From positions 1,178,001 through 1,242,000 of the forward strand of contig NZ_NTLB01000001.1 in NCBI RefSeq assembly GCF_002514725.1: DNA of 64,000 nucleotides, written 5' to 3'. The position numbers and the translations under genes are program-made. Below the pieces are notes generated by a model. It searched no databases. It was not told the origin of the DNA and saw nothing but the letters and a program-made list of their open reading frames with translations. The stretch is from Mangrovitalea sediminis. GTDB lineage: Bacteria > Pseudomonadota > Gammaproteobacteria > Pseudomonadales > Oleiphilaceae. Positions 52,583 through 62,922 of the stretch are shown one piece after another (position 1 is the first letter of the stretch; each line of letters opens with the position of its first letter).

Positions 52583-54322
52583 TTAGTAGCGGAAACGGCC
52601 AATAGCGCTTTGGAGTTCGCTGCTGGCGCTGGACAGCCGCCGAGTCATCTCGCCGGCTTCTTCGGCGCGATGTCCGATCTGGTCGATTTGCTGGCTGAGG
52701 TTGACCAGATTCTGGTCGATGCTCTGAACCGCCTCGCTCTGCTCGGCCATGGCTTCGGCAACCTGGTGGTTGAGTTCGCGCATCTGCTTGGCCGCCCCAT
52801 TGATGTCCTTCAGGGCCTGTCCGCAGCGCTCGATACTGACCACGGTTGAACGACTGTCGTCGAGGCTCTGGCTGATTTGCTCCACGGCGCGCTTGGCATC
52901 GGCTTGCAGGCTGGTGACGACATCCTGGATTTCGCCGGTGGAATCCCCGGTACGTTGTGCCAGGCTGCGAACCTCATCGGCAACCACCGCAAAACCGCGA
53001 CCCGATTCGCCGGCGCGGGCAGCCTCGATAGCGGCGTTGAGTGCCAGCAGGTTGGTCTGCTCGGAGATCCCCCGGATCACGTCGAGTACGCTGCCGATGG
53101 ACTCCGTGCGTTGTGCCAATTCATGGATGACGGTGCTGGCGGTTTCGATGCGCTTAGTCAGCTGGGATATGGCAGTGGTGGAATCCTGGGCGGCTTCCTG
53201 CCCGCTGTGTGTCAGCGCGCTGACCTGCTGGGCCAGTTGCGCGGCGCTGTCGGTGCTCTCGCGGATGCCCACGGCGGTGGCTGTCATCTGGTTGGTCGCT
53301 GTCGCCACCTGGGACGTTTCCGCCTGCTGGCGCTGAACCTGCTCTCCCAGTGAGCGGCTGTTTTGCTCGCCGGTATCGGCGACCTCGCCCAGGACGCGGA
53401 CAGAATCGCCGAGCCCACGCATCAAGTCGCGGAACTTGCTCAGCATGCTGTCGAAGGCGCGGGTAATCTCCTGGAGTTCATCCTTGCGCTGGTATTCCAG
53501 GGTGCTGGTCAGGTCGTTATTTTCCTCGATAAGACGGATACGACTACCGACCTGACGGATAGGCTGGCGCACAGAGCGCAGGAAGGCCGCACCCAGCAAT
53601 ACGGCAACGATCACCAGCACAATCATCATGCCATAGCTGGAGTTTGCGGCTTCGCTGATGGCGCCACGGATATCGTCGACCCGCTGTTTGACGTCTGTGC
53701 CCGATGTTCTGACCTGTCCGCTGGCCTTCAGGATGCCCGCGGCGGCGGCGTCCGCCTGTTGGCGATATTGCATGCTGATGGAGGTCAGTACTACCGCGAT
53801 CCGCAGCGATTGGGTTCGGACGTTTTTGGCGACGCTGCGACCGGCATCGATCATGCCGGTGTTGAACAGCTTATACATCTTCCCTGCCACTTCCTGGTAC
53901 TGCTGGAGAATGCCATGGGCCTCCTTGATGGCATCCGCCTGTGTGGGATCGATACTGGCGATACGGTCCAGCTTCTTGGAAAACGCATCGTAGCTCTGCT
54001 GTGCACTTTGCAGGGAGTTGGGGTCTCCCGTGAGGGCGGCCTGAAAATACCAGTATTGCAGTGTGCTCAGATCGAACTGTGCCTGTTGGATTTCCAGTTG
54101 GTGCTTCTCGGCCAGTTGTTGCTGCTTGATCAGCATACCCTGCTGTTTCGTGGCCTGGGTCTGCTGGTCGATGCTGACTTCCTGTCGGTCGACACTGGAT
54201 GAAATTTCGTGGATGCGTTTAACAACCAGAATCGAGGAAGCTACCGAAATAGCGATCATAAGCGCGAAGAGCGCGATCACCTTACCCTGGATGGTAAAGG
54301 CCCGGCTTTTGAAGAGGGTCAT
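52583..54322 (-). CDS. Methyl-accepting chemotaxis protein
   Basis: 579 residues: membrane helix at about 12-30, periplasmic four-helix-type sensor domain to about 230, second helix, HAMP ([15 protein letters not shown]), then a long coiled coil with the signalling hairpin [23 protein letters not shown]. It ends without a CheR-binding pentapeptide. Ligand unknown. It has its own terminator and about 210 bp of upstream sequence (54323-54534). Confidence 0.95.
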   Translation of the reverse strand: MTLFKSRAFTIQGKVIALFALMIAISVASSILVVKRIHEISSSVDRQEVSIDQQTQATKQQGMLIKQQQLAEKHQLEIQQAQFDLSTLQYWYFQAALTGDPNSLQSAQQSYDAFSKKLDRIASIDPTQADAIKEAHGILQQYQEVAGKMYKLFNTGMIDAGRSVAKNVRTQSLRIAVVLTSISMQYRQQADAAAAGILKASGQVRTSGTDVKQRVDDIRGAISEAANSSYGMMIVLVIVAVLLGAAFLRSVRQPIRQVGSRIRLIEENNDLTSTLEYQRKDELQEITRAFDSMLSKFRDLMRGLGDSVRVLGEVADTGEQNSRSLGEQVQRQQAETSQVATATNQMTATAVGIRESTDSAAQLAQQVSALTHSGQEAAQDSTTAISQLTKRIETASTVIHELAQRTESIGSVLDVIRGISEQTNLLALNAAIEAARAGESGRGFAVVADEVRSLAQRTGDSTGEIQDVVTSLQADAKRAVEQISQSLDDSRSTVVSIERCGQALKDINGAAKQMRELNHQVAEAMAEQSEAVQSIDQNLVNLSQQIDQIGHRAEEAGEMTRRLSSASSELQSAIGRFRY

Positions 54323-54534
54323 GGTAGATGTTTTCCTGTCTTTGTTTTTTTGACCGGATACTTGCAGGATAGCCTGTCATTGCATATTTGCAGACATGGC
54401 GCAGGTGTCCAGGCAACGCGCACCCGGACAACCAATAACGTCAGCGGTCTTTAACTATTAGTCGGGTGGGGGAATTTTTCCACTTTAGGTTAACAACCTT
54501 TAGTCGTAGACGGCTCCGGCCGGGAAGCTTCGGA

Positions 54535-55395
54535 TCAGCGCTGTTCGTCGCTGACAGTGTTGGATAGTACGCCAATGCCTTCGATGTCGACTTCGCAGCG
54601 ATCACCTGCCTTCATATAGAGTGGCGGTTTTCGAGCCATACCAACGCCGGACGGTGTGCCGGTAACGATGATGTCGCCGGCTTCCAGCGTCATGACCTCG
54701 CTGATCAGGGACACCAGCGTGGCGACATCGAAAATCATGTCGTCGGTCATGGCATCCTGCACCACGTCGCCGTTGAGCCGGGTCTGCAGGCGCAGGCCGC
54801 GGGCGCCTTTCGGCAGGCTTTCCGCTGTAACCAGCCAGGGGCCGAAAGCGCCGGTGTGATCGAAGTTCTTGCCCATGGTCCATTGCGGCGACTTGAACTG
54901 ATAATCACGAACCGAGACATCGTTGAAGATCGAGTAGGCGGCTACGTGGTCCAGCGCCCGGTCTTGCTGGATATAACGACCGCCGCGGCCGATCACGGCG
55001 ACCATTTCGCCTTCATAATCGAACTGTTCAGACTGCGCCGGCCGCACCAGCGGCGCCTTATGGGCGACGAGGGTTGAGGTAAAGCGGGTGAACACCGTCG
55101 GATATGCCGGAGCGTCGAAACCGGCTTCCGCCGAGTGATCTGCATAGTTGAGGCCGATGCACAGGATCTTGCCTGGGGCCTGTAACGGCGGCAGCAGGGT
55201 AACGCTGTCGAGGTCGATGACTGGCGCGCCGGCGAGCAGGCGCTTGGCGACGGCATTCAGGTCGCTGCCCTGTGCCAGGAGCCGGTCCAGACTGCCGGGG
55301 TATTCCGGATGATCCTCGGTTATGCCCCGAAACTCCTGATTTTCCGCTGCCGCTATGCCTTTGTTTCCGTCGCGGTGGAACATGGCCAAACGCAT
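54535..55395 (-). CDS. Fumarylacetoacetate hydrolase family enzyme
   Basis: 286 residues from the ATG at 55395, at good distance from AGGAG (an ATG at 55404 is too close). Conserved core: G-K-I-L-C-I-G-L-N-Y-A-D-H, then Y-E-G-E-M-V-A-V-I-G with metal-binding Glu residues, then D-V-S-V-R-D-Y-Q, and T-G-T-P-S-G-V-G near the end. Family members hydrolyse or decarboxylate 2-hydroxymuconate, fumarylpyruvate or oxaloacetate analogues. No aromatic-degradation cluster is nearby, so the substrate is open. Confidence 0.88.
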   Translation of the reverse strand: MRLAMFHRDGNKGIAAAENQEFRGITEDHPEYPGSLDRLLAQGSDLNAVAKRLLAGAPVIDLDSVTLLPPLQAPGKILCIGLNYADHSAEAGFDAPAYPTVFTRFTSTLVAHKAPLVRPAQSEQFDYEGEMVAVIGRGGRYIQQDRALDHVAAYSIFNDVSVRDYQFKSPQWTMGKNFDHTGAFGPWLVTAESLPKGARGLRLQTRLNGDVVQDAMTDDMIFDVATLVSLISEVMTLEAGDIIVTGTPSGVGMARKPPLYMKAGDRCEVDIEGIGVLSNTVSDEQR

Positions 55396-55543
55396 GATGT
55401 TCATCTCCTATTGGCATTCCCGTCGGGAATACAAAACGACAGGATTGTGTCCGATTCCCGGCGCCCATAACTGACAAAGATAGAACGCTAACGAATGTTC
55501 ACACAAGCTGTCGGGCGAATGGGGTCATCGGGCAGGCTGTTGC

Positions 55544-56953
55544 TCAATGCACGCGCTCCTCGATGGCCAAATGGGCGCCGTCCAGTCGCCGCCGGGTGTG
55601 CTGACTGAGGGCGTCGACGAGCAGAACGACCAGCCAGGTGATGATGAGATAGGCCATCATTCGCGGGTAGAAAAAGAGCTGCTGGGCTTCATAAAGTGCC
55701 TGCCCGATACCGCCAGCGCCGATCATGCCGACCACGGTGGCCTGGCGCATATTCCACTCCAACCGGAACAGGCCGTGGATGGCCAGCGGTCCAATGGCCA
55801 GGGGGAAGGTGGCATAGGTGGCGATGGACAGGCGCGAGGCACCGGTTGAGGCGATGGCATTGACTGGCGCAACCGGCACATTCTCGAACGATTCGGCGAA
55901 CAGACGCCCCAGGCACCCGGCTGAATGCAGGCCCAGCGCCCAGATGCCGGCAACCGGCCCAATCCCCGCGATGGCGACCAGGATCAGCCCCCAGACCACT
56001 TCCGGAATGGCGCGCAGGACCTCCAGGGCGCGTCGTACCGGGATCGCCAGCCAGAAGGGCGTCAGGTTGCGAGCGGCCAGCATGCCGAGGGGGATGGCGA
56101 GGGCGACGGCCAGAAGGGTGCCGAAAACCGCCATTTCGACCGTTTCCAGCAGCAGTGTCGGCAGCGTCGCCCAGGCCTTGGCAGGCAGTGTCGGCGGGAA
56201 CATGCCGGCAATGGTGTGTGCCGCATGCACCAGCGTAATGTTGTGAGGCCAGAGGGCATAGAGCGCATAGGCGCCGAACGGTATCAGAATGGCCACCCAG
56301 CGGGGCCGCCGCCGGAAATGGAAGGCGGCAAAATCGATCAGGGCGACCATCAGGACCAGGATCAGGACGATGGTCGCCGAACGCTGGAAGTCGAACGCAT
56401 TGAGGGAGCCCACCAGTTCAGCGCCGAGGCCGCCCCCACCGACAGCGCCGACGATGACGGATGAACGTACGGCACATTCGAACTCGTAGGAGCCGTAGGT
56501 GATGACGTCGCTGAGCTTGAGCGGCAGCAGACCGTAGAGCGCCACCTGGGCACGAGAGGCACCGGTGGCGCGCAGAGCGGCCATAGGGCCCCTGGCCGCC
56601 GTCTGGAACAGGTCGGCCAGCACCTTGCCCAAAGCGGCCGCATAGAAGATCGCCAGCGCCAGCAGACCGGCGCCTGGACCGATACCGAATGCGATGACGC
56701 AAAAGATCGCCAGGGTCAGGTCCGGGATCGCCCGCAGGCTTGTCAGTAACCACAGGATGGGGCGTGACCCCGGCCCGCGCATGCCCAGGTACAGGCCGAT
56801 CGGCAGGCTCAATACATAGGCCAGCACCATGGCGCCAACCGTCATGCCCAGGGATTCCAGGACAGGACCCCTGAGCGCCCAGAGGTAGGTCAGCGACAGG
56901 TCGGGCGGGAAAAAGCTGACCAGGGTACTCCAGGCATTGCTCCAGTCGGACAT
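55544..56953 (-). CDS. phnE: Phosphonate-type ABC permease, two PhnE domains fused
   Basis: 469 residues, about twelve helices. Two PhnE-like halves in one chain, each with its EAA loop (A-L-R-A-T-G-A-S-R-A-Q-V and A-I-A-S-T-G-A-S-R-L-S-I) and each with G-x-x-G-A-G-G-L/I-G after it. In E. coli PhnE is a single-domain protein that acts as a dimer; fusion makes a built-in dimer. It is the last gene of phnD-phnC-phnE. No C-P lyase or phosphonatase genes are in view. Confidence 0.93.
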   Translation of the reverse strand: MSDWSNAWSTLVSFFPPDLSLTYLWALRGPVLESLGMTVGAMVLAYVLSLPIGLYLGMRGPGSRPILWLLTSLRAIPDLTLAIFCVIAFGIGPGAGLLALAIFYAAALGKVLADLFQTAARGPMAALRATGASRAQVALYGLLPLKLSDVITYGSYEFECAVRSSVIVGAVGGGGLGAELVGSLNAFDFQRSATIVLILVLMVALIDFAAFHFRRRPRWVAILIPFGAYALYALWPHNITLVHAAHTIAGMFPPTLPAKAWATLPTLLLETVEMAVFGTLLAVALAIPLGMLAARNLTPFWLAIPVRRALEVLRAIPEVVWGLILVAIAGIGPVAGIWALGLHSAGCLGRLFAESFENVPVAPVNAIASTGASRLSIATYATFPLAIGPLAIHGLFRLEWNMRQATVVGMIGAGGIGQALYEAQQLFFYPRMMAYLIITWLVVLLVDALSQHTRRRLDGAHLAIEERVH

Positions 56954-56977
56954 TGTCGGCTTCCCTACGGCGACGTC

Positions 56978-57754
56978 TTAGGCATTGCCGGGAGTCCAGG
57001 CGGGTGCTTCGCCGGCTGAGCGCGTCGGCGCAACCGGGGCTTGCCCGGCGGAGTCCGTCGTCAGCTTCCCGTCACGCATTTCTAGTGTCCGGGGAAAATA
57101 TTCCCGTGCCAGTTCCGGCTGGTGCAGGGTGCATAGCAGCGCAACACCATCATCCTCGGCCAGCTTGCAGAGGAGTTCGAGCACCTGTCTCGCCATGCGA
57201 GGGTCGAGGGAAGCCACGGGCTCGTCCGCCAGGATCAGCAAGGGTTTTTGTACCAGCGCCCTGGCAATGGCGACCCGTTGCTGCTGACCGCCGGAAAGCT
57301 TCCCGGCGGAGTCGTGAAGTTTGTTGGCCATCTCTACCCGATCCAAGGCGTGGCGTGCCTCGTCGAGTTCGCTCGCTGTTTGCCAGAACAGGAAGCGTAG
57401 CGCGTGGGCGTTGGACCAGCGCCCCAGGGCGCCGGCCATGACGTTGTGATAGACCTTGAGGTTTTCCACCAGATCGTGTTTCTGGGGGATCACCGCCATG
57501 CCGCGCCGCACCTGCCGCAATATGCGGCTGGAGCGGTCGTCGAGTTGGATACCGTTGAACAGGATGCGTCCAGACAGCGCTCTGACGCTGCCATTCAGCG
57601 CCCGCAGCAGCGTCGTCTTGCCCGCACCGCTGGGACCGACCAGGGCAACGCGCTCGCCGGCCCGGATGACGGTGGAAACGTCCTCCAGAATCGGCCGCTC
57701 CGCGCCCGGCGGTTGCACCCGCAGGTGCTCAACCTGTAACAACGGTGTGGTCAT
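56978..57754 (-). CDS. phnC: Phosphonate-type ABC importer ATPase
   Basis: 258 residues with Walker A G-P-S-G-A-G-K-T-T, Q-loop V-I-P-Q-K-H-D-L-V-E-N-L, signature L-S-G-G-Q-Q-Q-R-V-A-I-A-R-A-L, Walker B L-I-L-A-D-E-P-V-A-S-L-D and the switch His in L-H-Q. F-W-Q-T and L-G-R-W are PhnC-typical. Starts one base from the phnD stop. It energises the PhnE fusion. Confidence 0.93.
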   Translation of the reverse strand: MTTPLLQVEHLRVQPPGAERPILEDVSTVIRAGERVALVGPSGAGKTTLLRALNGSVRALSGRILFNGIQLDDRSSRILRQVRRGMAVIPQKHDLVENLKVYHNVMAGALGRWSNAHALRFLFWQTASELDEARHALDRVEMANKLHDSAGKLSGGQQQRVAIARALVQKPLLILADEPVASLDPRMARQVLELLCKLAEDDGVALLCTLHQPELAREYFPRTLEMRDGKLTTDSAGQAPVAPTRSAGEAPAWTPGNA

Positions 57755-58623
57755 CAGAACAAGCCCAGTTTCTTCGCCGTGCTGCGGATGGCATCGTATT
57801 CCTGATCGTTGGCCCTGACGAATGACTTGCCGCGCAGGATCGTCAGGATCTTCTCGTCCTTGTGGGCTTTCAGCGACAGGAAGGCCTCGATGACGGCTTC
57901 ACGGGTCGATGCCGGCAGCCCCTTGCGCGCAACCCAGACATAGTCGACGAAAGCGGGAGTGGTGTAGAACACCTTCACTTTGTTCGGGTCCACCTTATGG
58001 GCATTGATCATGGCGTGGTAGACGGTTTCATCGCAGGCACCCGCATCGACGACGCCGGCTGCAACAGCCTTGATGGTGGCGGGATGGCTGCCGGTATAGC
58101 GGAACTTGAGGTCTTTGTCCGGATCCACGCCGGCCTTGATCAACGCGCGGTAGGGCATCAGGTGGCCGCTGGTGGAGTTGATGTCACCGAAAGCGAAACG
58201 CTTGCCCTTGAGATCGGCCAGCGTGTTGATGCCACTGTCGGGCTGGGTGATGAACAGCGCGTGGAATTCCCGGTCGGTCTTGCGCTGGACGAGAGGAATC
58301 ACCTGGGCACGGGCGTGGGCCTTCACGTAAGTGAGGCCACCCAGATAGGCAATGTCCAGGGAGCCGTTATCGAGACCTTCGACGGTAGCGTTGTAGTTGG
58401 TCGGGATGATCAGCTTGACCTTGCGCCCCAGGGCCTTTTCCAGGTAAGCCTGGAGAGGTGCCTTCTGCTCCACGGAAACCTGGGTTGCGCCGGCATCGGG
58501 AATCATCCCGACGCGCAGGACGTCTTCAGCGGAGGCCGCCTGGGAGGCAAACAGGCCAGCCAGGGCCAAAATCAGACTCATCACCGACGCGGCCAGACGG
58601 CCGGTCATTACTTGCCAACGCAT
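57754..58623 (-). CDS. phnD: Phosphonate/phosphite-binding protein PhnD
   Basis: 289 residues: signal peptide (cut near A-S-A), then a periplasmic binding protein fold of PhnD/PtxB type with G-S-L-D-I-A-Y-L-G, D-I-N-S-T-S-G-H-L-M (anion-binding S-T-S-G) and G-A-C-D-E-T-V-Y. It could bind 2-aminoethylphosphonate, another phosphonate or phosphite; the sequence does not decide. GGGAGAAG ribosome site. The 242-bp upstream gap contains only a hairpin and weak PhoB-like elements. Confidence 0.93.
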   Translation of the reverse strand: MRWQVMTGRLAASVMSLILALAGLFASQAASAEDVLRVGMIPDAGATQVSVEQKAPLQAYLEKALGRKVKLIIPTNYNATVEGLDNGSLDIAYLGGLTYVKAHARAQVIPLVQRKTDREFHALFITQPDSGINTLADLKGKRFAFGDINSTSGHLMPYRALIKAGVDPDKDLKFRYTGSHPATIKAVAAGVVDAGACDETVYHAMINAHKVDPNKVKVFYTTPAFVDYVWVARKGLPASTREAVIEAFLSLKAHKDEKILTILRGKSFVRANDQEYDAIRSTAKKLGLF

Positions 58624-58819
58624 GTATCTTCTCCCTTGTCGTTAGGACATCGTTCTTGAATTCGTTTGTTCGAGCGAGGCGGCATCCGGTTGCCCAAATG
58701 ATCGCATTACGCCATTGGCATGACATATCGAGGTCAGGCAGCATTCAGCCGGGAGGAGATTGTATGACAAGGGCGCCGGGACACCCAGCGTGTTGAATGA
58801 TTTTGGCTGATTTCGAGCC

Positions 58820-58846
58820 GGTCCGGGCGCCAAATGGCCCCGGACC
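58820..58846. terminator. Hairpin downstream of the double-barrel gene
   Basis: GGTCCGGG and CCCGGACC form an 8-bp stem around 11 nt, 20 bp after the stop of the double-barrel protein. No T-tract, so a partial terminator or stabilising stem. Confidence 0.45.
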
Positions 58847-58865
58847 TCATCATTGTCTTCCTGAG

Positions 58866-61445
58866 CTAGAACTGGTAGCCAACCCCCACTGACAACAACG
58901 GCCAGAAACGGAAATGGGACAGGGTGCCGTTGTTGATGTTCTGCTCTTCCTGGTGCAAGGCATTGTTCAGCTGCAGGTTCAGGACCGGGTCGGCCTGGGC
59001 GGCGGGGCTGTCGGCGGACAGGCTGGCGCGGGGTTGCTCGGTCAGCATAACGCCGATGTCGGCGTTGAAGGTCCAGTGGGCCTTGGGCGCGACGGGATTG
59101 CCCCAGCCAATGCCCAGATAGGGGGCCGCGCTGTGGGGGTACTCGATATCGGCATGCAGGATGCCCACTTGTGCCGGGGTGAAGGTCGTGCCGCCTAGAT
59201 CGACCGGCTGCGTGGGAGTGGCGGTGCTGTTGGCCCAGGTGCGGTGGGCGAAGACGCCTGTCGTCAGGTGGAACTTACCCGCAAAGGGATACCAGTCGAG
59301 GAGCGCCGCGTAGTCCTGCAGGTGAAGGTTGACGTCATACTTCACGCTGTCCAAGGCACGGGAGGTGCTGTATGGCATCTGCGATACCAGACCGCGGATA
59401 TTCAGCGATTCGCCATAAAGCGGGAAGGTGAGGCTCAGGCCGGGGCCCACTGTGGAAACGAACAGCCCGGTGGCGACGCTCTGGCCCTGTTCGCCGCCGA
59501 ATTTCGGGAAACCGCGCCAGTCTCCGCTCAGCTCCATGCGACCGCCGAGCTCCCAGGTGCTGACGGTGTAGTCCGCATGGCCCAGTTCGGTGCCATAGCG
59601 CATGAAGCCGGAGTATCCATGAGGGAAGACGCCGGTCACGGACAGCCCGAGGTCGTAGTAATCGCTGTCCTCACTGGGTGTCTGGATACTGAAGTTGCCG
59701 GCCTGCGGCAGGATGGCCAGCTTCGCGGTGACCGCATGGGTGTCCCGTTTGAGGGCTTTGTTCCAGGTCAGGTCCAGCTGGGGGATCACGACGCCTTCGG
59801 AGAGGCCAAAGGCCTTACTGACATGAGTGCCGATGCTGCCGGTCACCGCTTCGCTTCGCTGCATGCCGACGATGAGGTCGAGTCCGGCCGTGTTTTGCTC
59901 GGTGTAGCCGTCGACCCGGGCGGCCCGGTATTCGGCGCCGATCTGTCCGCCGACCTGGAAACCATGAACTTCGACGTCGACGCCCGAGTCCAGGGCGGCA
60001 TTCCACTGGCTGCCCTGGGTGCTACCGGTGGAGGTCGATGTCAGGCTGCCGAAATCGACGGCGCGGCGGCTGTCCATATTGGAGTGACCGTAGCCGAGGA
60101 CCCAGTCGACGTACCAGATGCTGGTCGGGTAATAGTTGCCGTAGAGCGAGAGGTTCCAGGTATCCGAATCCAGGTGGGTGTCGCCTTGACTGGCGTTGCT
60201 GCGGGCAGACGCGTAGCCGGTGGCCAGGCCCAGGATAGTCTTGTCGGTGATCCGGTAGTCGGCCCCGAGGGTCAGGTTCTGGTTATGGAAGTCGTAACCA
60301 CCGTAATTGCCGGTATGGTCCCGGCTGCCGACGGTCAGGGTGCCGTTGACGAAGAGACCCAGGCGGCCGCTGTTGAGTATCTCGGAGCCGGCGCTGCCGC
60401 CGGTGGCATCAGCGCCCTGGAGGAGCCGGCCGAGGGCCAGGGACTGGCCATTGATCTGGGCGTTGAGGCCGGAAACGCTGAGGCCGCTCACTCCCGAACG
60501 TAATTGCTGCAGGCGTCCGCGGATGTTGGTCAGCTGCGAGGCGCTGAGCTGTAGGACGGTGTTGCCCTGGGTGCCGACCTGTCGCAGCAGGATCTGATCG
60601 ATGGCCGCGCTGCGTTGGGACAGGTCCAGCGAACTCAGGGTGTCGCAGGTCTGTTTGAATTGCGTGTTGGTGGCCTGCAGGATGCCGGCGCTGTTGGCGT
60701 CACAAGCAATTTGCAGGGCCGTTGCCAGATCCCGGGCTTCGCCATCCTGCAGCCCGGCGACGATCGGATTACCGTTGGGGTCGATATGAATGGTGATGCT
60801 GGCGGAGGTCTTGCCGTAGCTGCCGAAATCCAGTGTATAGCCGAAGGTGACATCGGTCGCCGCTGCCAGGCCGGCGGGCGGCGTGTATTGGTAAATGGGC
60901 CGCGAATCCTTGTCCGTCAGGCGTGTCAGGGTGCCGACGCTGGGGCTGGTGACGCTGATCTGATAGGGCTCGTTGCTGGGATAGTTGTCGTTACCCATCG
61001 GGTCGAGCAGGATGGGATCGCCATAGGTCTGGTACTTGTCGTCAGTCGCCTGCAATACGGGTGCGCTTGAATCGATGTGGAGGGTGACCGTCGCGGTGCT
61101 CTGGCCGCGGATATCCTCGACCGTATATTGGAACGTATCGGTTTCGCCGGTGATGGGGTAGCCGGGGGCGCTGTAGATGACCGACAACTGGTCGGGAGCA
61201 ATGGAGACGGAACCAGCTTCGACATTCGATAGTGGGGTGACCGAGACGATGCGGATATGCTGCGCGGCCTCCGAGGTACTGTAATCCAGCTGATCGTTTT
61301 CCGTCACGATCAGCTTCTGGTCTCCGGATAGGGAGCCGACGCTATAGGTGTCGTCGATAGCGGTGGCGGCATGCGCCTGTGAGCCGGTCATCAGCAGCAG
61401 GATGGCGACAGCCCAGCGCCTGCCTGCTCGATATGTTCTGTTCAT
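58866..61445 (-). CDS. Surface autotransporter-like protein with two consecutive beta-barrel domains
   Basis: 859 residues from the ATG at 61445 (ACGAGGAA before it). Order: signal peptide (1-27), two cadherin/VCBS-like Ig repeats (about 30-125 and 132-222; each with D-D-x-Y and P-x-x-x-x-T-D-x-F-x-Y-T), an Ala/Leu/Gln-rich helical stretch (235-345) as in autotransporter linkers, an autotransporter barrel (about 345-640), and a second barrel (660-859) ending V-G-V-G-Y-Q-F. The last 200 residues match, with L-L-D-W-Y-P-F-A-G, G-G-T-T-F-T-P-A-Q-V-G and A-P-Y-L-G-I-G-W-G-N, a family of stand-alone outer-membrane proteins. A fusion of two barrels is rare. It is downstream of the kinase gene with 82 bp between. 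Confidence 0.82.
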   Translation of the reverse strand: MNRTYRAGRRWAVAILLLMTGSQAHAATAIDDTYSVGSLSGDQKLIVTENDQLDYSTSEAAQHIRIVSVTPLSNVEAGSVSIAPDQLSVIYSAPGYPITGETDTFQYTVEDIRGQSTATVTLHIDSSAPVLQATDDKYQTYGDPILLDPMGNDNYPSNEPYQISVTSPSVGTLTRLTDKDSRPIYQYTPPAGLAAATDVTFGYTLDFGSYGKTSASITIHIDPNGNPIVAGLQDGEARDLATALQIACDANSAGILQATNTQFKQTCDTLSSLDLSQRSAAIDQILLRQVGTQGNTVLQLSASQLTNIRGRLQQLRSGVSGLSVSGLNAQINGQSLALGRLLQGADATGGSAGSEILNSGRLGLFVNGTLTVGSRDHTGNYGGYDFHNQNLTLGADYRITDKTILGLATGYASARSNASQGDTHLDSDTWNLSLYGNYYPTSIWYVDWVLGYGHSNMDSRRAVDFGSLTSTSTGSTQGSQWNAALDSGVDVEVHGFQVGGQIGAEYRAARVDGYTEQNTAGLDLIVGMQRSEAVTGSIGTHVSKAFGLSEGVVIPQLDLTWNKALKRDTHAVTAKLAILPQAGNFSIQTPSEDSDYYDLGLSVTGVFPHGYSGFMRYGTELGHADYTVSTWELGGRMELSGDWRGFPKFGGEQGQSVATGLFVSTVGPGLSLTFPLYGESLNIRGLVSQMPYSTSRALDSVKYDVNLHLQDYAALLDWYPFAGKFHLTTGVFAHRTWANSTATPTQPVDLGGTTFTPAQVGILHADIEYPHSAAPYLGIGWGNPVAPKAHWTFNADIGVMLTEQPRASLSADSPAAQADPVLNLQLNNALHQEEQNINNGTLSHFRFWPLLSVGVGYQF

Positions 61446-61527
61446 GACGATTCCTCGTGATCTCTCCATGTCCTGCGATTTCTCCACGTCCTGTTGTGTC
61501 GCTCTGGTGGCTGTTGGGGCGAGCGTC

Positions 61528-62921
<1,394 letters not shown>

Positions 62922-62922
<1 letters not shown>

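Noticed and set aside
54458-54486. Sigma28-like promoter (TAAA...CCGACTAA) before the chemoreceptor
   Set aside because: Spacing is two bases longer than the consensus and the -10 part matches poorly.
58700-58775. PhoB boxes upstream of phnD
   Set aside because: Only isolated TGTCAT halves about 40 bp apart; no direct repeat at 11-bp spacing.
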